Below are positions 1 through 12,465 of a DNA stretch of 64,000 nucleotides, in pieces (the first letter of the stretch is position 1; each line of letters opens with the position of its first letter). This DNA comes from Phaeotremella fagi (lineage: Eukaryota; Basidiomycota; Tremellomycetes; Tremellales; Phaeotremellaceae). The notes beneath the pieces were generated by a model. It was not told the DNA's origin. It saw only the letters and a program-made list of their open reading frames with translations, and did not search any database. The stretch covers positions 997,586 to 1,061,585 of the forward strand of contig BCHU01000007.1 in assembly GCA_001599715.1 (NCBI GenBank), read 5' to 3'. Made by a program: the position numbers and the translations under genes.

Positions 1-1076
1 CTAGCTTTCGCGGGTGTGTAGCCAACAGCTAATTTTTTGAGATCGCGGAATTGTAGTTTTTTGCCGTAATTTGGTGAATAATCTTTTTTGGATTTGGATT
101 GATGGGGTTGTTGATGGAGATAGATGGTGTAGGTACAGTTACGTGAACCTTTCGTCATGATGGTTTTGTATAGATCATCAACGACTTCATGTACCGGACC
201 TAAACCCTCTTTCCAATCTGAATTGAATAAAGCGTTCTCGTGAAAATAAAGGACGACGGAGACCTGACAATCTTTTGATAGATTTTCGAAATTCCTTGGT
301 GAAGATGAAGAGAGATTGGAATGGGAGATTTTATCTTTGAATTTCCAATCTAGAACCAGATGGTTCAATTGATGGGTGAACGGTTGAAAACTTTTGAATT
401 CCATTGAATTCAATCCATCAGTTATACCTTGTATAATCAAGATTTCTAGATCCCCACGGAAAACAGAATCAATCATACGTTTCCAACGTGCATCTGGATT
501 CGCATTCGTAGCCCCATTAGTCGTGTACGCCGTCAAGTATATTTGATTGTCAACAACAAGAGTTTTTAGGTTCGGTAAGATTTTATCTAAATTCCCAACG
601 ATCTCAATTGGCGGGAGACAAGTGAAATATTTCATATGAACCGTATGTGTAACCTTCAACAACTCCAATTTAGGATTCGTACCAATTTGTCGTAAGTGAC
701 CATTAGAGGTAGAATTTTTAACAATCTTCTTGTCATAGCCTTGGAGTGCACCTAAATCCTTCGGGTTATGGTATTTCCATGGTCCACAAGAGTCGAATTC
801 AAAGAGATCGATGTTCTCGTAAATCAGTCGTGAGATTATATCGTAGAAGATCCGCTTGATTGGCATGTAGACGCAGACATTGTTACCTTCTCTCGCGAAG
901 AGGATGGAGATGATGTTGTCGATTATTTCGGGGTAGTTGAAGATTGATCGGGGGTTGTAGGGGGGTGGTGTGGTCGGTGCTGGCTTTTTGGACTGTTCGT
1001 GTTAGTAAGTATCGTTTATCATCCTTGGAAGATAGACTTGGTTCAAACTCACCTTTGCAGTCTTCTTCTTTGCCAT
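1..1076 (-). CDS. F-box-like repeat-family protein, paralog 1 (3' end outside window)
   Basis: I do not recognise a named gene. The reading frame runs from an ATG at 1074-1076 (short first exon, donor GTGAGT right after it) through the window edge, so the C-terminus is missing. The second exon has a segment of the form YPEI-x-(D/E)NII followed by MPIKRIFYDIISRLIYENIDLF, which matches the equivalent part of the two neighbouring genes and looks like an F-box-type N-terminus (PEI..I..L, then a short hydrophobic stretch and a plLY..idL motif). It then carries a GYDKK motif, a KLELLKVTHTV motif and an LPPIE motif shared with the paralogs. The F-box assignment is an inference from pattern only; F-box proteins usually recruit substrates to SCF ubiquitin ligases. 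A short intron near 860-890 joins the F-box-like parts in frame. Confidence 0.6.
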
Positions 1077-1279
1077 TTCGAACGCGAAGAATGAGCGACA
1101 ACAACAAATATCATTTGGTCAACATTGACGCGTTTGTTTCAAAACGCCATGATGAAACACGTGGGAATCGAAATGCTTTTCCTTGTTTTTGGCGTTCACT
1201 GAGGGTGAAATGAGTGAATCAGCCGGTATGGTAACAACCACCTAGCCTGCTGTGCCATATTTAAGCTTACAAACAAGTA

Positions 1280-2739
1280 TCAGCCCATACTTTCCATGTT
1301 TGATAGCCAAGCAGCTTCCAGAAACGGAACCCAGACTACTTTGCTTAGTGGCACTATCCAGTTCAGTTGTGGCATACGATAGACTTCATATATCGATATA
1401 CTGTTCTGCAGTACCCTCGAGAGATAACCACTAACACTAACGTAACACCCCCTGAATAGGTACCTTAATGATTCAAACCATTCAGGCTCTTCAACCTCAT
1501 CGATTTCTCCTAAATCGCCTTTCATTGATACCGGTTCGTAGTCGAACAGATCGAAATAGATTGAAGGTTCTTCATGATAGAGATCGGTCAATCTTTTAAA
1601 CTCGTATTTTGGTGAGGGTAGATTTGAGTTCTCGAATTTTTCAGATAATCCTTTACGAACGTTGTTGACGAATTTTGTCCAGTGAATTTGTTGGAACGTA
1701 CCCGATATGTTTCGAAATGATAATTTGTATTTATAGGTGATAGCTAAACTCGTCCGAGTGGGAGTCATGATTCTTCCGTCTGACCTATTGAATTGTCGTG
1801 TTATATCGGTTCGATGGAGAAAAATCTCGAAACTGCACGACGGAGAACCGTTTGTGATCATGGAGTATAGCTCTGCAATCGTATTTTCTATTGGATCTTC
1901 GGATTGTTTCAGTTTTTTAGTCAAAACTGCTTCGATAGGGAAGTGAATTATGATGAAAACTTTACAATCAACTAGATGGTCGAAAATCCTCGGTAATCCT
2001 TGTTTAGATGTTCGAGATTCGGGAGCTTTTAGAGAGTAGGACCCTTCGAGAACCAAGGTTCTGATCTTTGGGGCGAATTTCTGAATTTCCTCCATGTCGG
2101 GTGATAGACCACCCCAAACATCAGTGATTATTACATTTGTGACTCTTCGATCAAACATAGATTTGACCAGACAGGGCCAACGTGACTCCAGGGGAATTAT
2201 TCTCCTGTGGTCAGTCTCAAATGATTCCAAGCCCAGTATATTTTCGATGCAGAGGGTGGTAAGACAAGGAAAAGCCATCAGGATAGCGCTACCCAATTCG
2301 ACTGCAGGTACATAAGTCGATGCGCGAAGTTGAATAGTGTGAGTAAGACTGAGTAAATACAATTTCGATGATCCACGTAGTGTTATCAATCTTCCATCCT
2401 TTTTGAGGGGAGAATGATTATCATACCCGATCAGTGGACCTAATGTAGTTGAACGTGGAAAATTAAAATTTCTGTAGGGAGACGGGTGGATGTCGAACAA
2501 TTGAACGTTTTTATAGAGAATAGGGGCGATAACATCATAGAAAAGCGTGTTGATGGACATGAGTTTCCAAATATTCTCCTTTTCACCAAGGTACAGGAAA
2601 GATATGATGTGAGCGACGATATCTGGATTATCAAAAGGTGAAGGTAGATCTGGGAGGTTTGTTGATGTCGGCTGGACATATATGCATCAGCGTTGTATCC
2701 CAAAAAGACCTGTCTCAGACTCACGTTATCGTTTGACAT
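1280..2739 (-). CDS. F-box-like repeat-family protein, paralog 2
   Basis: Unknown lineage-specific family, second of three tandem paralogs. The likely start is the ATG at 2737-2739, giving MSNDN and then a GTGAGT donor; the acceptor at about 2681 restores a frame reading PTSTNLPDLPSP then NPDIVAHIISFLYLGEKENIWKL, which lines up with paralog 3. Downstream come MSINTLFYDVIAPILY, a GYDNH motif, LYLLSLTHTI, and near the C-terminus a conserved acidic motif DLGEIDEVEEPEW. This motif is also in paralog 3 (DLGEVDEIDEPAW). The long second exon alone would give about 427 residues. No catalytic residues or membrane segments are visible. It is transcribed divergently from paralog 3. F-box-like nature is inferred from the N-terminal pattern. 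Confidence 0.7.
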
Positions 2740-2897
2740 CTTGGTTGTTGAGGTAAGAAGTCGAAAGTGAAAATGATGATACAACAGAAATCCAAACATG
2801 AAACAACCTCACGTGGCAAATGCAACACTTTGCATCAACTTCATTCATCACATCATCACAATTTTGTGTTTTTACCATCATCATAAACAAAATCAAT

Positions 2898-4054
2898 ATG
2901 TCAAATGCTGATCCAGAGTCTCATGAATCTCAAATCCAAGTGAGTGGAAGCGTATTCCATCCTATCACAGATACTGACACAGGTGAATAAGCTCACGATC
3001 CCGAGTACACCAGCCAACACCAATTCTCCCCATCGATCACCATTCAGCTATCCTGAAATCGTATCAGAAATCGTCGATCATCTCTACAGAGATGGATACC
3101 ACAGGAAGAAAAATATCTGGAGGTACATGTCGATCAATCAAATTTTTTATGATGTGATCGCACCGCTATTATATGGTCGAATCGATTTATTTCAGGAAGA
3201 ACCGTTCCGAGGAGAAATGTCGCGCAGAGACCCATTGACTGGTTATGATGGAAACGTTGAAAGAACCAGTAGTGGTAAAATACGACAACTCTCGCCAACA
3301 TCGAAATTGAAATTACTCAAGCTCACCCACACTGTACGGCTAGTGGGTCTGGGCTTTATGCCACCGGTGGAGATGGCTAAGATCATCGATACGATCTTAC
3401 CGTCTTTGACAACACTACACATCGACTTAGGTTTATATGTATCGGCACAAGGCAAGAATGGACGTGGTGTCAGTCCCAAAAACAGGTTGGAAACATTTCT
3501 TGAATCCGTATTTCGACTCAATGTCACAAATCTCATCATCAGGAAGAATGAAAGGCTGGACGGATCAATTCTCCATAAGGTCCAACCTCATATTGGAAAA
3601 GTGAAAAATTTGGTTTTTCCATCATCTTACACTATCACGCATCCAAGACGGTCGATGAATGACTTTGGGGACTATCCCTATTCCAATGTTAAAGTAGACA
3701 ACAGCAATGTCTTCATTGTCATGTACTTTGACCGAATGGCTTTTTTACCTGGTGATTGGAAAGATAAACCATACAATGACGAACATAGAAGAGTTATCAG
3801 AGATCTACTCCGTTTAATGACGATTCCAGCATGTAAAAATCGTAAATATTATATTTACTTACATCGACAATTACCAATCGGGGAACACGATTCGTGTTAC
3901 CTACTCAGGATCAACAACTTTGAAACACTGGGAGTTGAAAATAAATCAAACGCTGTGGAGATAATGAAAAATGTTCACTGGGCGAGGTTTGTGAAGAGAA
4001 TTCGGAAAGGATTAAGGGGATACTTTGCGGAATCGGCTCGGAAACAAAAACAGC

Positions 4055-4125
<71 letters not shown>

Positions 4126-4479
4126 ACACCACCTCGTAATAATTCTGATCACCAAAATTATCACAAGAAACCAGACTACACATTCAAGACCTTAGACCAT
4201 TCTCATCAAAGGTGTCCTTCCTTATACTTTGACTTGTTCAATCACACACCAACATGTAACAAAGGGGATCTCGGAGAGGTTGACGAGATAGATGAGCCTG
4301 CTTGGGTAAATTCTGTTCAACTCGAATGGCGGGAGAGAGAATATGCATTCTCGAGCAGATACAAGGGCGCCTGGAAAACTGCCGAAGACTTGGCCGAACC
4401 AGATAGATGGGATGGATGGGAAATTCCCAGCTTCGGATTCTCAGTTCATGATTATTGGCGTGATCTTATAGCAGTGTGA
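2898..4479 (+). CDS. F-box-like repeat-family protein, paralog 3, with polyglutamine tract
   Basis: Third member of the family. A start at 2898 gives a 14-residue first exon (MSNADPESHESQIQ) ending in a GTGAGT donor; an acceptor at 2982 leads in frame to the long exon, matching the short first exons of the two paralogs. An in-exon start at 2944 would also be open but lacks this agreement. Residues include YPEIVSEIVDHLYRDG and MSINQIFYDVIAPLLYGRIDLF (F-box-like), THTVRLVGLGFMPPVEMA, and DLGEVDEIDEPAW near the C-terminus. About 25 consecutive glutamines at 4051-4125 interrupt the C-terminal third and are absent from both paralogs. Function unknown; F-box role inferred from pattern. Confidence 0.75.
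4051..4125 (+). repeat. (CAA)24 trinucleotide microsatellite coding for polyglutamine
   Basis: One CAG followed by 24 uninterrupted CAA codons. It lies inside the reading frame of F-box-like paralog 3. Such a pure CAA run is prone to length change in whole codons, so strains may differ here. Confidence 0.95.
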
Positions 4480-4774
4480 CTTATCTACCGTACATCGTTC
4501 TCGTGGCTGTTGTGTAAACCCAAGGAATTGTTTATGTACGGTATGTGGTTTTGTTCAGCATGATGACGACCTCCCTTATCACTCTGTATCTCAGCACTCA
4601 CATGAACTCGATATTTTGAATCTATGTCCATTGCTTTTGCCCTCATTGTGGTCGAATGAAGGGTTAACCATTCCCATGTTCTCGTCCAAGACTGAAACAC
4701 CGCCACGTGGGGTTTACAGAATCAAAAATATTGAAATTGCTGGATCTACTTCAAATTTCTACGATACTCATGAT

Positions 4775-6824
4775 ATGACAACAAAGTCAACTCCAGCAGC
4801 AAAACTGCCCTCTTCAAACGGACCAACACCAGCACCACCATTCAAACCAATCCATTACCCCGCCGAGAAAGATTCAAAAGGATGGATAAAAGCTCTATCT
4901 TCGAAATGTCATTTCAACAGATCAACATTCATCTCAACACTAAAGAGCCTAACCCTTCATCCAGAACGTAACTCGACCCTGATTCTTCGAGCAGATCCAT
5001 TACCATTGCGTGGAGTTTCAGATACCGATCCAGTACTCAATGATCTAGGATACAGTGATGAAAGTATGGAGATGGTCGAGGAGATTCGAGTTAGATTGTT
5101 GCCTAAACAACCAGCGAGAGATTCTCGTCTTGATCAACAAACTTTTTTCTATGTTGGTAAAACCCATGTCGAAGATGGGTTAGTGATCATCATACCTGAA
5201 GTGAAGAACATAGAGGAGATACCATATTTCCATCCACCCGTTCGAAAAATTGCATTTAAATGGGAACCCATAATAGAAGATGAAGATGGGTCAGAGGATA
5301 TACCTGTGATAGGGCAGATATCGATTTCATATCTACCTTTCGATTTACCTCTATCTACAATCCCAACTGATATCAACACCCCCTCCAATGATTCACCTGT
5401 ATCACCCTTTCTTACTCGGGTGAAAGCTCCTCGAAAACGATCTCCACTTGCTGGAGGTGATTCAGTTCCTGCGATCCAATTGGAAGATGTTTCAAGGGTA
5501 CAAGATAGATTACATAGGACATGTTTGGGTTTATTGGAAAGATTATATAAACATGGGTTTGGTGCTGTTGTGGGTTACACCAAGAGAGTGCAACATGATG
5601 TAAGTTACTCTATAGTAGTAGTACCGCGTTGACTTACGTGCTAGCTTCTCGTCCCTCGAAACGATTTTCAAGATCTCTACCTGAAGATCAAAGATCGTCA
5701 TCGACATCTCGATTCCAGAGCACCTAAATCCGGTCAAATAGAAGATATCAAAAGACATGTTTACAAGGTATGTCGACCCCTCCCTCCATTATCAAATTGC
5801 AATTTGATAGATAAACATGAAATAAATTAGGAGAGCTTACCAGATGATTCTACTTTACCTTCAAATTTATCTGATTGGGGTTCGAAGGATATAGCCATTG
5901 CGACTTTTTTGATGTTGTTGTGGAAGGATATGTATCCGGTTTATGGTGTTGAAAAGGGGGAAGAGGAATGGAGTAATTGGGGTCGACCGAATCGATTTTT
6001 AGATTTAGGTTGTGGGAATGGGTTACTTGTTCATATACTGACTACGGAGGTGGGTCATCAATTTCAATTAACGTTATTTTCCGTCAGTCTGACGGATCAA
6101 CAGGGCTATAACGGTATAGGCTACGAACTCAGAGCAAGGAAAACTTGGCCAATGTATCCAAATAAGACCAGAGAAGTATTAATCGAAAAGGCGATAGAAC
6201 CGCTCGAATGGTTTCCCAACTCATTAGACGAGTGGGACCAACCCGAAAACATCGAAAAAAGTATAATCGAAAAAGGCGATTTCTTAATAGGAAACCATTC
6301 TGATGAATTAACAGTAAGTCCCCCCAACCAAATCTCCGCAAAACCTAACAAAAACCCTCAAAAGCCATGGATCCCACTCCTCTCCCTAATCCCCTCAACC
6401 CCATGTCCCTACCTCTCACTCCCATGCTGTCAACACACCCTCGACGCCCAATTCGATCTCCCCTTATCATACATCCCACCACTACACCCCCATACCCCTG
6501 ACGGCGGTTTCGAAAAAGGACTGGAAAACGGTTTGAGTAGATATAAATCGTATCTCGTTTGGTTGGGTTATAATTCTTTGTTGTGCGGTTGGAATTGGGA
6601 GGTTGAGAGTTTGAGGATACCTTCGACGAAAGCTTGGGCTATTGTTGGTAGGTACCTTTTTTTTCTTTGTTGTTGATGGTCTAACCTTTTTGGTAGGACG
6701 TCATAGATGGTCGAAATCTACTGAGGAGGAGATGGAGTGTCGGAAATGGGTTTTCGATCAGGTCGAGGAAGTTCGTCAGAGAGGGTTGTTTAAACTAAGA
6801 ATTAAAGAGGGGAAAGATCATTAA
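4775..6824 (+). CDS. TRM44: tRNA (uracil-O(2)-)-methyltransferase Trm44
   Basis: Methylates the 2'-O of U44 in tRNA-Ser, using S-adenosylmethionine, in the cytoplasm. Six exons fit in frame: 4775-5599, 5645-5767, 5831-6049, 6104-6313, 6364-6647 and 6697-6824, all with GT-AG introns of about 45-63 nt. The SAM-binding motif I reads FLDLGCGNGLLVHIL; it is followed by GYNGIGYELRARKTWP, then GDFLIGNHSDELTPWIPLL and a CPYLSLPCCQH segment, all typical of the Trm44 family. The ATG at 4775 (MTTKSTPAAKL) is preferred; the frame is open upstream to 4616 but that part has no family-like sequence. A CACGTG sits just upstream at about 4704. Length near 560 residues agrees with yeast Trm44. Confidence 0.9.
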
Positions 6825-6961
6825 AGTTCTTCTATTGCCATATCGATACCAAGCATCCTATATTTACCCAGAAACCATCTATCCAAATATACTCCAGAAA
6901 TAATGCCATACATTCCTATGCAATGCTACAGATGAGTTGTGTAATAAAAGAAAGTGGTAAT

Positions 6962-9052
6962 CTAAAGTTCATCTCTACCAATGAAAAAACCTATCGATTT
7001 CCTGAAAAAAGAAACGAAATCGAAATGCAAAGAATCTAAACAAATCTCAAGACAACCTTTACAACTTCTTCTAAAAGTTTCGATGAACGATAAGAAAATT
7101 CCAAATATCGTCGATAGGTTGTAATTAGATTGAGCGTTCTTTTCTCGTTCTCGTTCCCGTTCCCGTTCCCGTTCCCGTTCTCGATCTTCCTGTTGTTGTT
7201 TCTCGACGATGGCTTGGGTTTCAGAATAGATTTTACGGAATTCTTCAATTGCCGCTAATGATTCTGTGAATCTGTGTAGAGTGTTGAAGAGAGCTACGAC
7301 TTCTGAACGTTGTAATAGATCTGGATTTACTTTGGGACTAAGGATAGGTTACTGTCAGTTGATCGTTACCTCAATAGGGATACGAGAAGTCAACTCACTC
7401 TAAAGCTTTTTCATCTAGTTCAAATAGAATCTTCAACGCCGTCCCTATACCTGATACCTGTAGTTTACCCCATAATCTACATTTATCACAGCCTACACAA
7501 TCCATTATCCTCGAAACATTTCTGAAATGAGTTTTGAATTGTTCTTTCAGTACCTAGATTATTATTCGAGTTAGTTGAAGATCATTTACGAGATCCGGAA
7601 TCAACTCACGACGGCATCAGGACCAGTGAAGAAATCACGTTCATCAAACCCTTGCGTACTCTCATCGCCTTTCGCTAGATCCAGAACTTTTTCCAAAGAT
7701 TTTCGAGCTTTAATGTCGTCCTCCCGTTTCGCACAAGAGGTTTCATCGACTTTGCCAATAGGAGCCACTCCTATATCGTAAGCTTTCAAATAAGGTGCAG
7801 CTCTGGCTACAGCCCGTAACAATAACACAGTATTGAAATAAACGTTGGATAATCTTTCTGGATGAGTCGCTAATCTCGTAACGAAACATTGTAGATTAGG
7901 TGACCATTCGCCTGTAGTTTGATCGAGATAGTCGTGACAGATATGAATTGAGATTGATGCGTGAAGACCTATGACTTTATCAGAACGAGCTATTTTGAAC
8001 GAACAAAGACGGGTGACCCACCTGAGATGACTCTATAATAAACCCTCTTCTCTTCACACATTTCATTATCGGTCGATCCAGATCGAACCATCTCAGTACC
8101 CCAACCTTCACTCAACCTCGAAAATCCCCAACCACCATTCGAAGGTGAACCACCGGAAATCCCATTTCCACTAGCTCCCATAACAGTCGAAGCTAATTTA
8201 CTGATTTCATCACCCCCAACCCCGAAAGATTTAGATTTAGATTTAGAATCAGCGGATAAAGAAGCTTCAGATAATCCGAAACAGTTCTCTTCGTAGATCG
8301 CTCGCCAAACGTTATGCGCTGAATCTCCTGCATAACCGGTGAATCTTTCTGGATTTATTGAGAGATCGATATATTGTCCATCTAGATGGGAGTTTAGTTG
8401 ATCGTGTTTTAGATTGGGGTGGGAAGAAGATTACTCACTGTCCGTGGCGTCGTCTTCGATATAACAGAAATCCTGTTCACGGAAATAACAGCTTGAAATC
8501 AATTTCTGTTCAGAACTAGAAACTTTAACTTCAGATAACGCCTGCGCTCTCCATTTCTCAGGAATTTCAGACTAACAGGGGGGTTTGACATTCAATTAAC
8601 ATGAATCCTTTTTACATTAATCAAAAGGCAGAACCTACCTCGTCAGCAGCTTCAACCCCACAAGCCCTATTCATGCAAAACCCATTTTCATACCAAAACG
8701 GACATTCCCTATATAAATCGACTTTATAATGTCTGAAGAACGGGTAGTTGACTAATTCCTTCAGAGCTGGATAAAGTTTTTGATTGGATTTCTCGACTGT
8801 CTCGTAGGAACAATGGGTAGCTTCGATTGGACCAGAGGGCTAAATGGAATGTTGGTCAGCGTTTTTTTTGACAATGGGAGAGAAATGTTTTTGGCTTACA
8901 GTGCAATAACCTTCTCCTTTGCCTTCTAAGACGTCTCTGGCGATTGTTGAGTCGGGTTGATGTTTGGAATAAGATGGTCCTAGGCTTTTGAGTCCTGCTC
9001 CAGCTGCGAATGATGTGTAAGCCAAGACGAGAGTGAAGATGATGGGGTGCAT
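6962..9052 (-). CDS. ERO1: Endoplasmic reticulum oxidoreductin 1
   Basis: FAD-dependent thiol oxidase of the ER that reoxidises protein disulfide isomerase with oxygen as acceptor. The N-terminus [19 protein letters not shown] is a clear signal peptide, which supports the start at 9052. Spliced exons show [16 protein letters not shown] and [16 protein letters not shown] sequence, then [13 protein letters not shown], and the catalytic-core cysteine cluster [16 protein letters not shown], all diagnostic of Ero1. Near the C-terminus is a run of Arg-Glu dipeptides encoded by hexanucleotide repeats at 7140-7182, followed by about 50 residues with hydrophobic patches and several cysteines that may be a membrane-association tail, as the yeast Ero1 C-terminal tail is. 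The tail is the least certain part; an alternative splice there cannot be excluded. Confidence 0.92.
7140..7182 (+). repeat. Hexanucleotide GTTCCC/GTTCTC repeat coding for Arg-Glu dipeptides
   Basis: About seven imperfect copies of a CGTTCC/CGTTCT hexamer. On the minus strand, inside ERO1, it encodes an (RE)n charged stretch near the C-terminus. Confidence 0.85.
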
Positions 9053-9363
9053 GATGAGATGATGTGTTTTAAGGTAGGTTAGGAAGAGATGTAAGATCTA
9101 TATTATCCAGACATGAGTAGATAGTGTATTTGTATGTTAGTTGTTGAATTACAAAGGATTATTAAATTGAATGGTTGCACTTAAATTTGTTGACCAAATG
9201 TGTGTAGGTGTCGCGTCAGCAGCTCAGTAAGCAACCAGAGTACTCGTACAGCATGGTGGCAATCTTACGTGGCATCATGACATAGCCTCAATTCATATCT
9301 AACACAACATGATTCATCCCAAGTAATCTAAATATGTAGAGAAATCTATGAGACCGCCCCTAC
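9053..9363. other. Intergenic: ERO1 promoter side and MET10 3' end
   Basis: No gene is supported here. ERO1 starts leftward from 9052 and MET10 ends at 9364, both on the minus strand, so the interval holds the MET10 3' untranslated region and the ERO1 promoter. An ACGTGGC element lies at about 9269. No TATA box is obvious. Confidence 0.5.
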
Positions 9364-12300
9364 CTAATAAACTTCCAAAACATATCTCTCCTCCTCCTTA
9401 AGTTCCTCAATATATTTCTCAGCCTCCTCTCGAGTCTTACCAGCGACTTCAACCAAACTACCGACCAAAGCTTCGAAAACATCAGGAACCGGCCAAGTCG
9501 GACCACAAAGATAGAAATAAGCTGAATCTTTACCATGACCAAGCAAAGAATCACTAAGTAATTTCTTGTCTTGTAACATTTTGTGTTGAATGTAGACTTT
9601 ATCTTTACCGTCTCTTGAGAAAGCTAAACCTGCGTGACTGATGATTCCACTTGCGATGTAGGCTTCGATCTCTTCTCCATAGAGGTATTCTTGGGATCGA
9701 TATCTGGATCCGAAATAATAGATTAAGGGGCCAACTTCGATTCCTTGATCACGTTGCCAGGCTCGATGTTGCATAAAGGCTCGGAAGGGGGCTGCTCCAG
9801 TTCCTAGACCTGCCATGATGACTGGTTGACGATCGTCTGGTGGTAGTTTCATGACGGACGGTTTGATCGAAACGGTGACTTTGGCTCCTGGTTTGAGATC
9901 TGCCAAGTATCTAGTACATTGACCGTATCTTGGTGAACCTGAGAAGAGTCAGTCAACTACTTCATATATCTAAAGATACCACTTACCCTTGGAGTTGATC
10001 CAATCAACGGTAACAATCAACAATTCCACTTTATCACCAACAGCTTTCTGACTACTGGCAATACTGTAATGTCTAGGTTTAATCTCCGGAATCAAACCAA
10101 CCAATTCTTCAATACTTGGTCGAGCAGTTCGATATCTTTTCAAAACATCCGCAAAAGTGACGGTCTCCTTCTCAGCCATTTTCTTAAACAACTCAGCACC
10201 TTCTGGAGCAGAAATGAATTTCAACGCCATGGAATCCGCACGAGTGGTTGCTAATTTTGATAGAGACGCGTAGAAAGCTTTACCTGGTCTACCGAAAAGA
10301 TCGAGATCTTGTTGTAAAAGTTGGAACACTGTTCTTGATTCCATTGTACCTTCTTTCAAAGGGTTGGGGAATGAAACGATAGCGTCGGGTGAGAGACCGT
10401 ACCAATGAATAAACTCTAATACTTCAGCTGTATCGTTCCAACCGTGAATACCGATAGCTTCACCGATCTCGTATTTAAGACCGGTACCGCTAGTGTCCAA
10501 TTCGAGATGGAAGACGTTACGGTCATAAGTTTTGGGAGTGAGTCGACGATTCTCTGATACAGTAACAAGGAAAGTTTCGTCAGGTGTAGAAGGACGGAGT
10601 GCGGAGATGACGTTATCACCAACGATCTTTGCTTCAGGTACAGCGAAAGCTTCTCTGAAGAAAAGATGTTTAGCGGCGAGTTCCCAACCAGCCAAAACAG
10701 GTCTTTCTTCATCTTTAGCTTCGATAAGTCCAGCATGTCCAGGTAAGGAATCCCATTCCCAAACAGATTTTTCTTTTTCGGTTTTACCCTCCTCAAGTTC
10801 TGGGATGGTCCAACTTGCGACATCTGGAATTTCGAACAAAGCAGCTTGAGCTTCCTCAATCTCATCACGATGAAGGTTACCGGCGTAGAAAGCGTTGAGA
10901 ACCTTTTTAACTCCAGCTGGAAATTTTTGAGAACCGGTGTAGAGGAGGAGGAACGCTACTTGTTCTCTAACTGGGTTGAGTGGGGCGGCGGTATCCAAAT
11001 CCAAAAGGAAAACACGGATCTGTTTCTGTTGGATGGTAGCGATTTCTTTGCGAGTGAGTTTGACTGGAACTTCCTCCTCTGTCCAAGGTAATTCTAAAAC
11101 CAAGATACCACCGGTTTTGATTTCCGAGAGCACGTCGGTTGATTTAAGAACGTTAGCGTCAGAGACCCAAACGACATCGCTCTCCTCTGAAACGGTGATA
11201 CTTGACGATGGACCTGATGAAAGAGCGAGGACGGATTTGACACCACGGCTAGAGGCTGAGCCAAATTCGGCGAGACGAGTAGTGAGAGATGGAGAGGATA
11301 GGAAGAGATGAGCGAGAAGTTGAGGGAGAGGAGCTAAAGGAGCTGTATAGAAGGAAACAGTCTTTGTGTTGGATGAAACAGCTTTGACTGGGGAGGACAC
11401 AACAGATCTGACAGTTGGAAGAACGGTTTTACTTGAAGTAGCAGAGTAAAGAGTAGCAAGAATTGAAGTCTTCAAAGCATCAGCGTCAGCCTTGGTTGGT
11501 CCGACAACATTGATTGTCTTTCCAGAAAGAGCAGCGGATAATTCACCAGATGGTGAAAGAGTTGATAGAACGAGTAAACCAGTTTGAGGTAATGAATCAG
11601 CGTAATGACCAGCTGGAACTACGGTGATTTCATCCGCTGATTGTAAAGTGAAATCCAAAGATCCACTGGTAGCACCTGGGAGAGTGAACGAAGTGATTTC
11701 ACGACCTGAAAAAGTGGATTCAACGACATGAACAACCTTTCTAGCAGATGAACCATAGAGTTTTGAAGCGGTTTCAACGATTCCTTTACCAGACGAGAAA
11801 ACGATTTCCCAATCATCAGGAACTGATGTTAGAGTCTTCAAGGTGCCTGGTAGATAGAGTGAATCGACGAGCTCGAGGGATTCGGATGAAGTGGTGGTAG
11901 CAAGATGGATGATGATATCACTGTTGATTTTTGATAAACTAGAAATGAGATATGGTAGAGTCGTAGTAGAAGCGAAAACTGAGATTAAACCGTTGGATTT
12001 AGTTGCGAAACCAGCGAGTTCTTCACCGGCTCCATCTCTAGTTTGAAGACTGTTAACTTTTGACCAATCGACTGCTCGAGCTCCAAAACCAACTTGAACG
12101 GCGTCATCGTATACCCAAACACTTGATGAATGTTGAACAGCAAGTACTTCTAATACATCTATCGCAGATCCGTAAACTGTTGCACCGACTTTGGTGGTAG
12201 GTACAGGTTGAGTTGAAGCTAAGATAGTTGAGAAATAGTTGGATTCAGTTGGAGATGGGAATGAAGTTGGGAGATTCTCGTCGATGATTGATTTAGCTAG

Positions 12301-12465
12301 TTGTGAATGATCAGAGACGGCTGTTGAAGATTGCGAAACTGGAGTTGAAGTTCCATCTGTATCTAAAGAGATGCCAAGGTTAGAATTGGCATCTGCTAAT
12401 TGTGATTTTTTGAATGGGACACCTGGTGGTGAAGTGAGTGAGGAGGTGAGAGCTATGGGTGCCAT
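9364..12465 (-). CDS. MET10: Sulfite reductase (NADPH) flavoprotein subunit
   Basis: Alpha subunit of assimilatory sulfite reductase, which passes electrons from NADPH through FAD to the siroheme subunit to reduce sulfite to sulfide for cysteine and methionine synthesis. Two exons: 12465-9987 and 9938-9364, joined by a 48-nt intron so that the sequence reads SKG-SPRYGQCTRYL. About 1018 residues, like yeast Met10. The N-terminal half resembles the pyruvate:ferredoxin-oxidoreductase-like region of fungal Met10 and there is no FMN (flavodoxin) domain, which is normal for this family. The C-terminal half has the FAD/NADPH diaphorase: RHYSIASSQK (FAD), GLGTGAAPFRAFMQHR (NADPH) and a terminal aromatic residue (VLEVY). 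No CACGTG element was noticed directly upstream. Confidence 0.95.

Noticed and set aside
3911..4183. A minus-strand open frame with a run of valines
   Set aside because: It is the antisense of the CAA repeat inside the F-box-like gene; the valine run is a by-product of the microsatellite.
9364..12465. Degraded sulfite reductase lacking its FMN domain
   Set aside because: Fungal Met10 normally lacks the flavodoxin domain, and the length and the FAD/NADPH motifs are intact.
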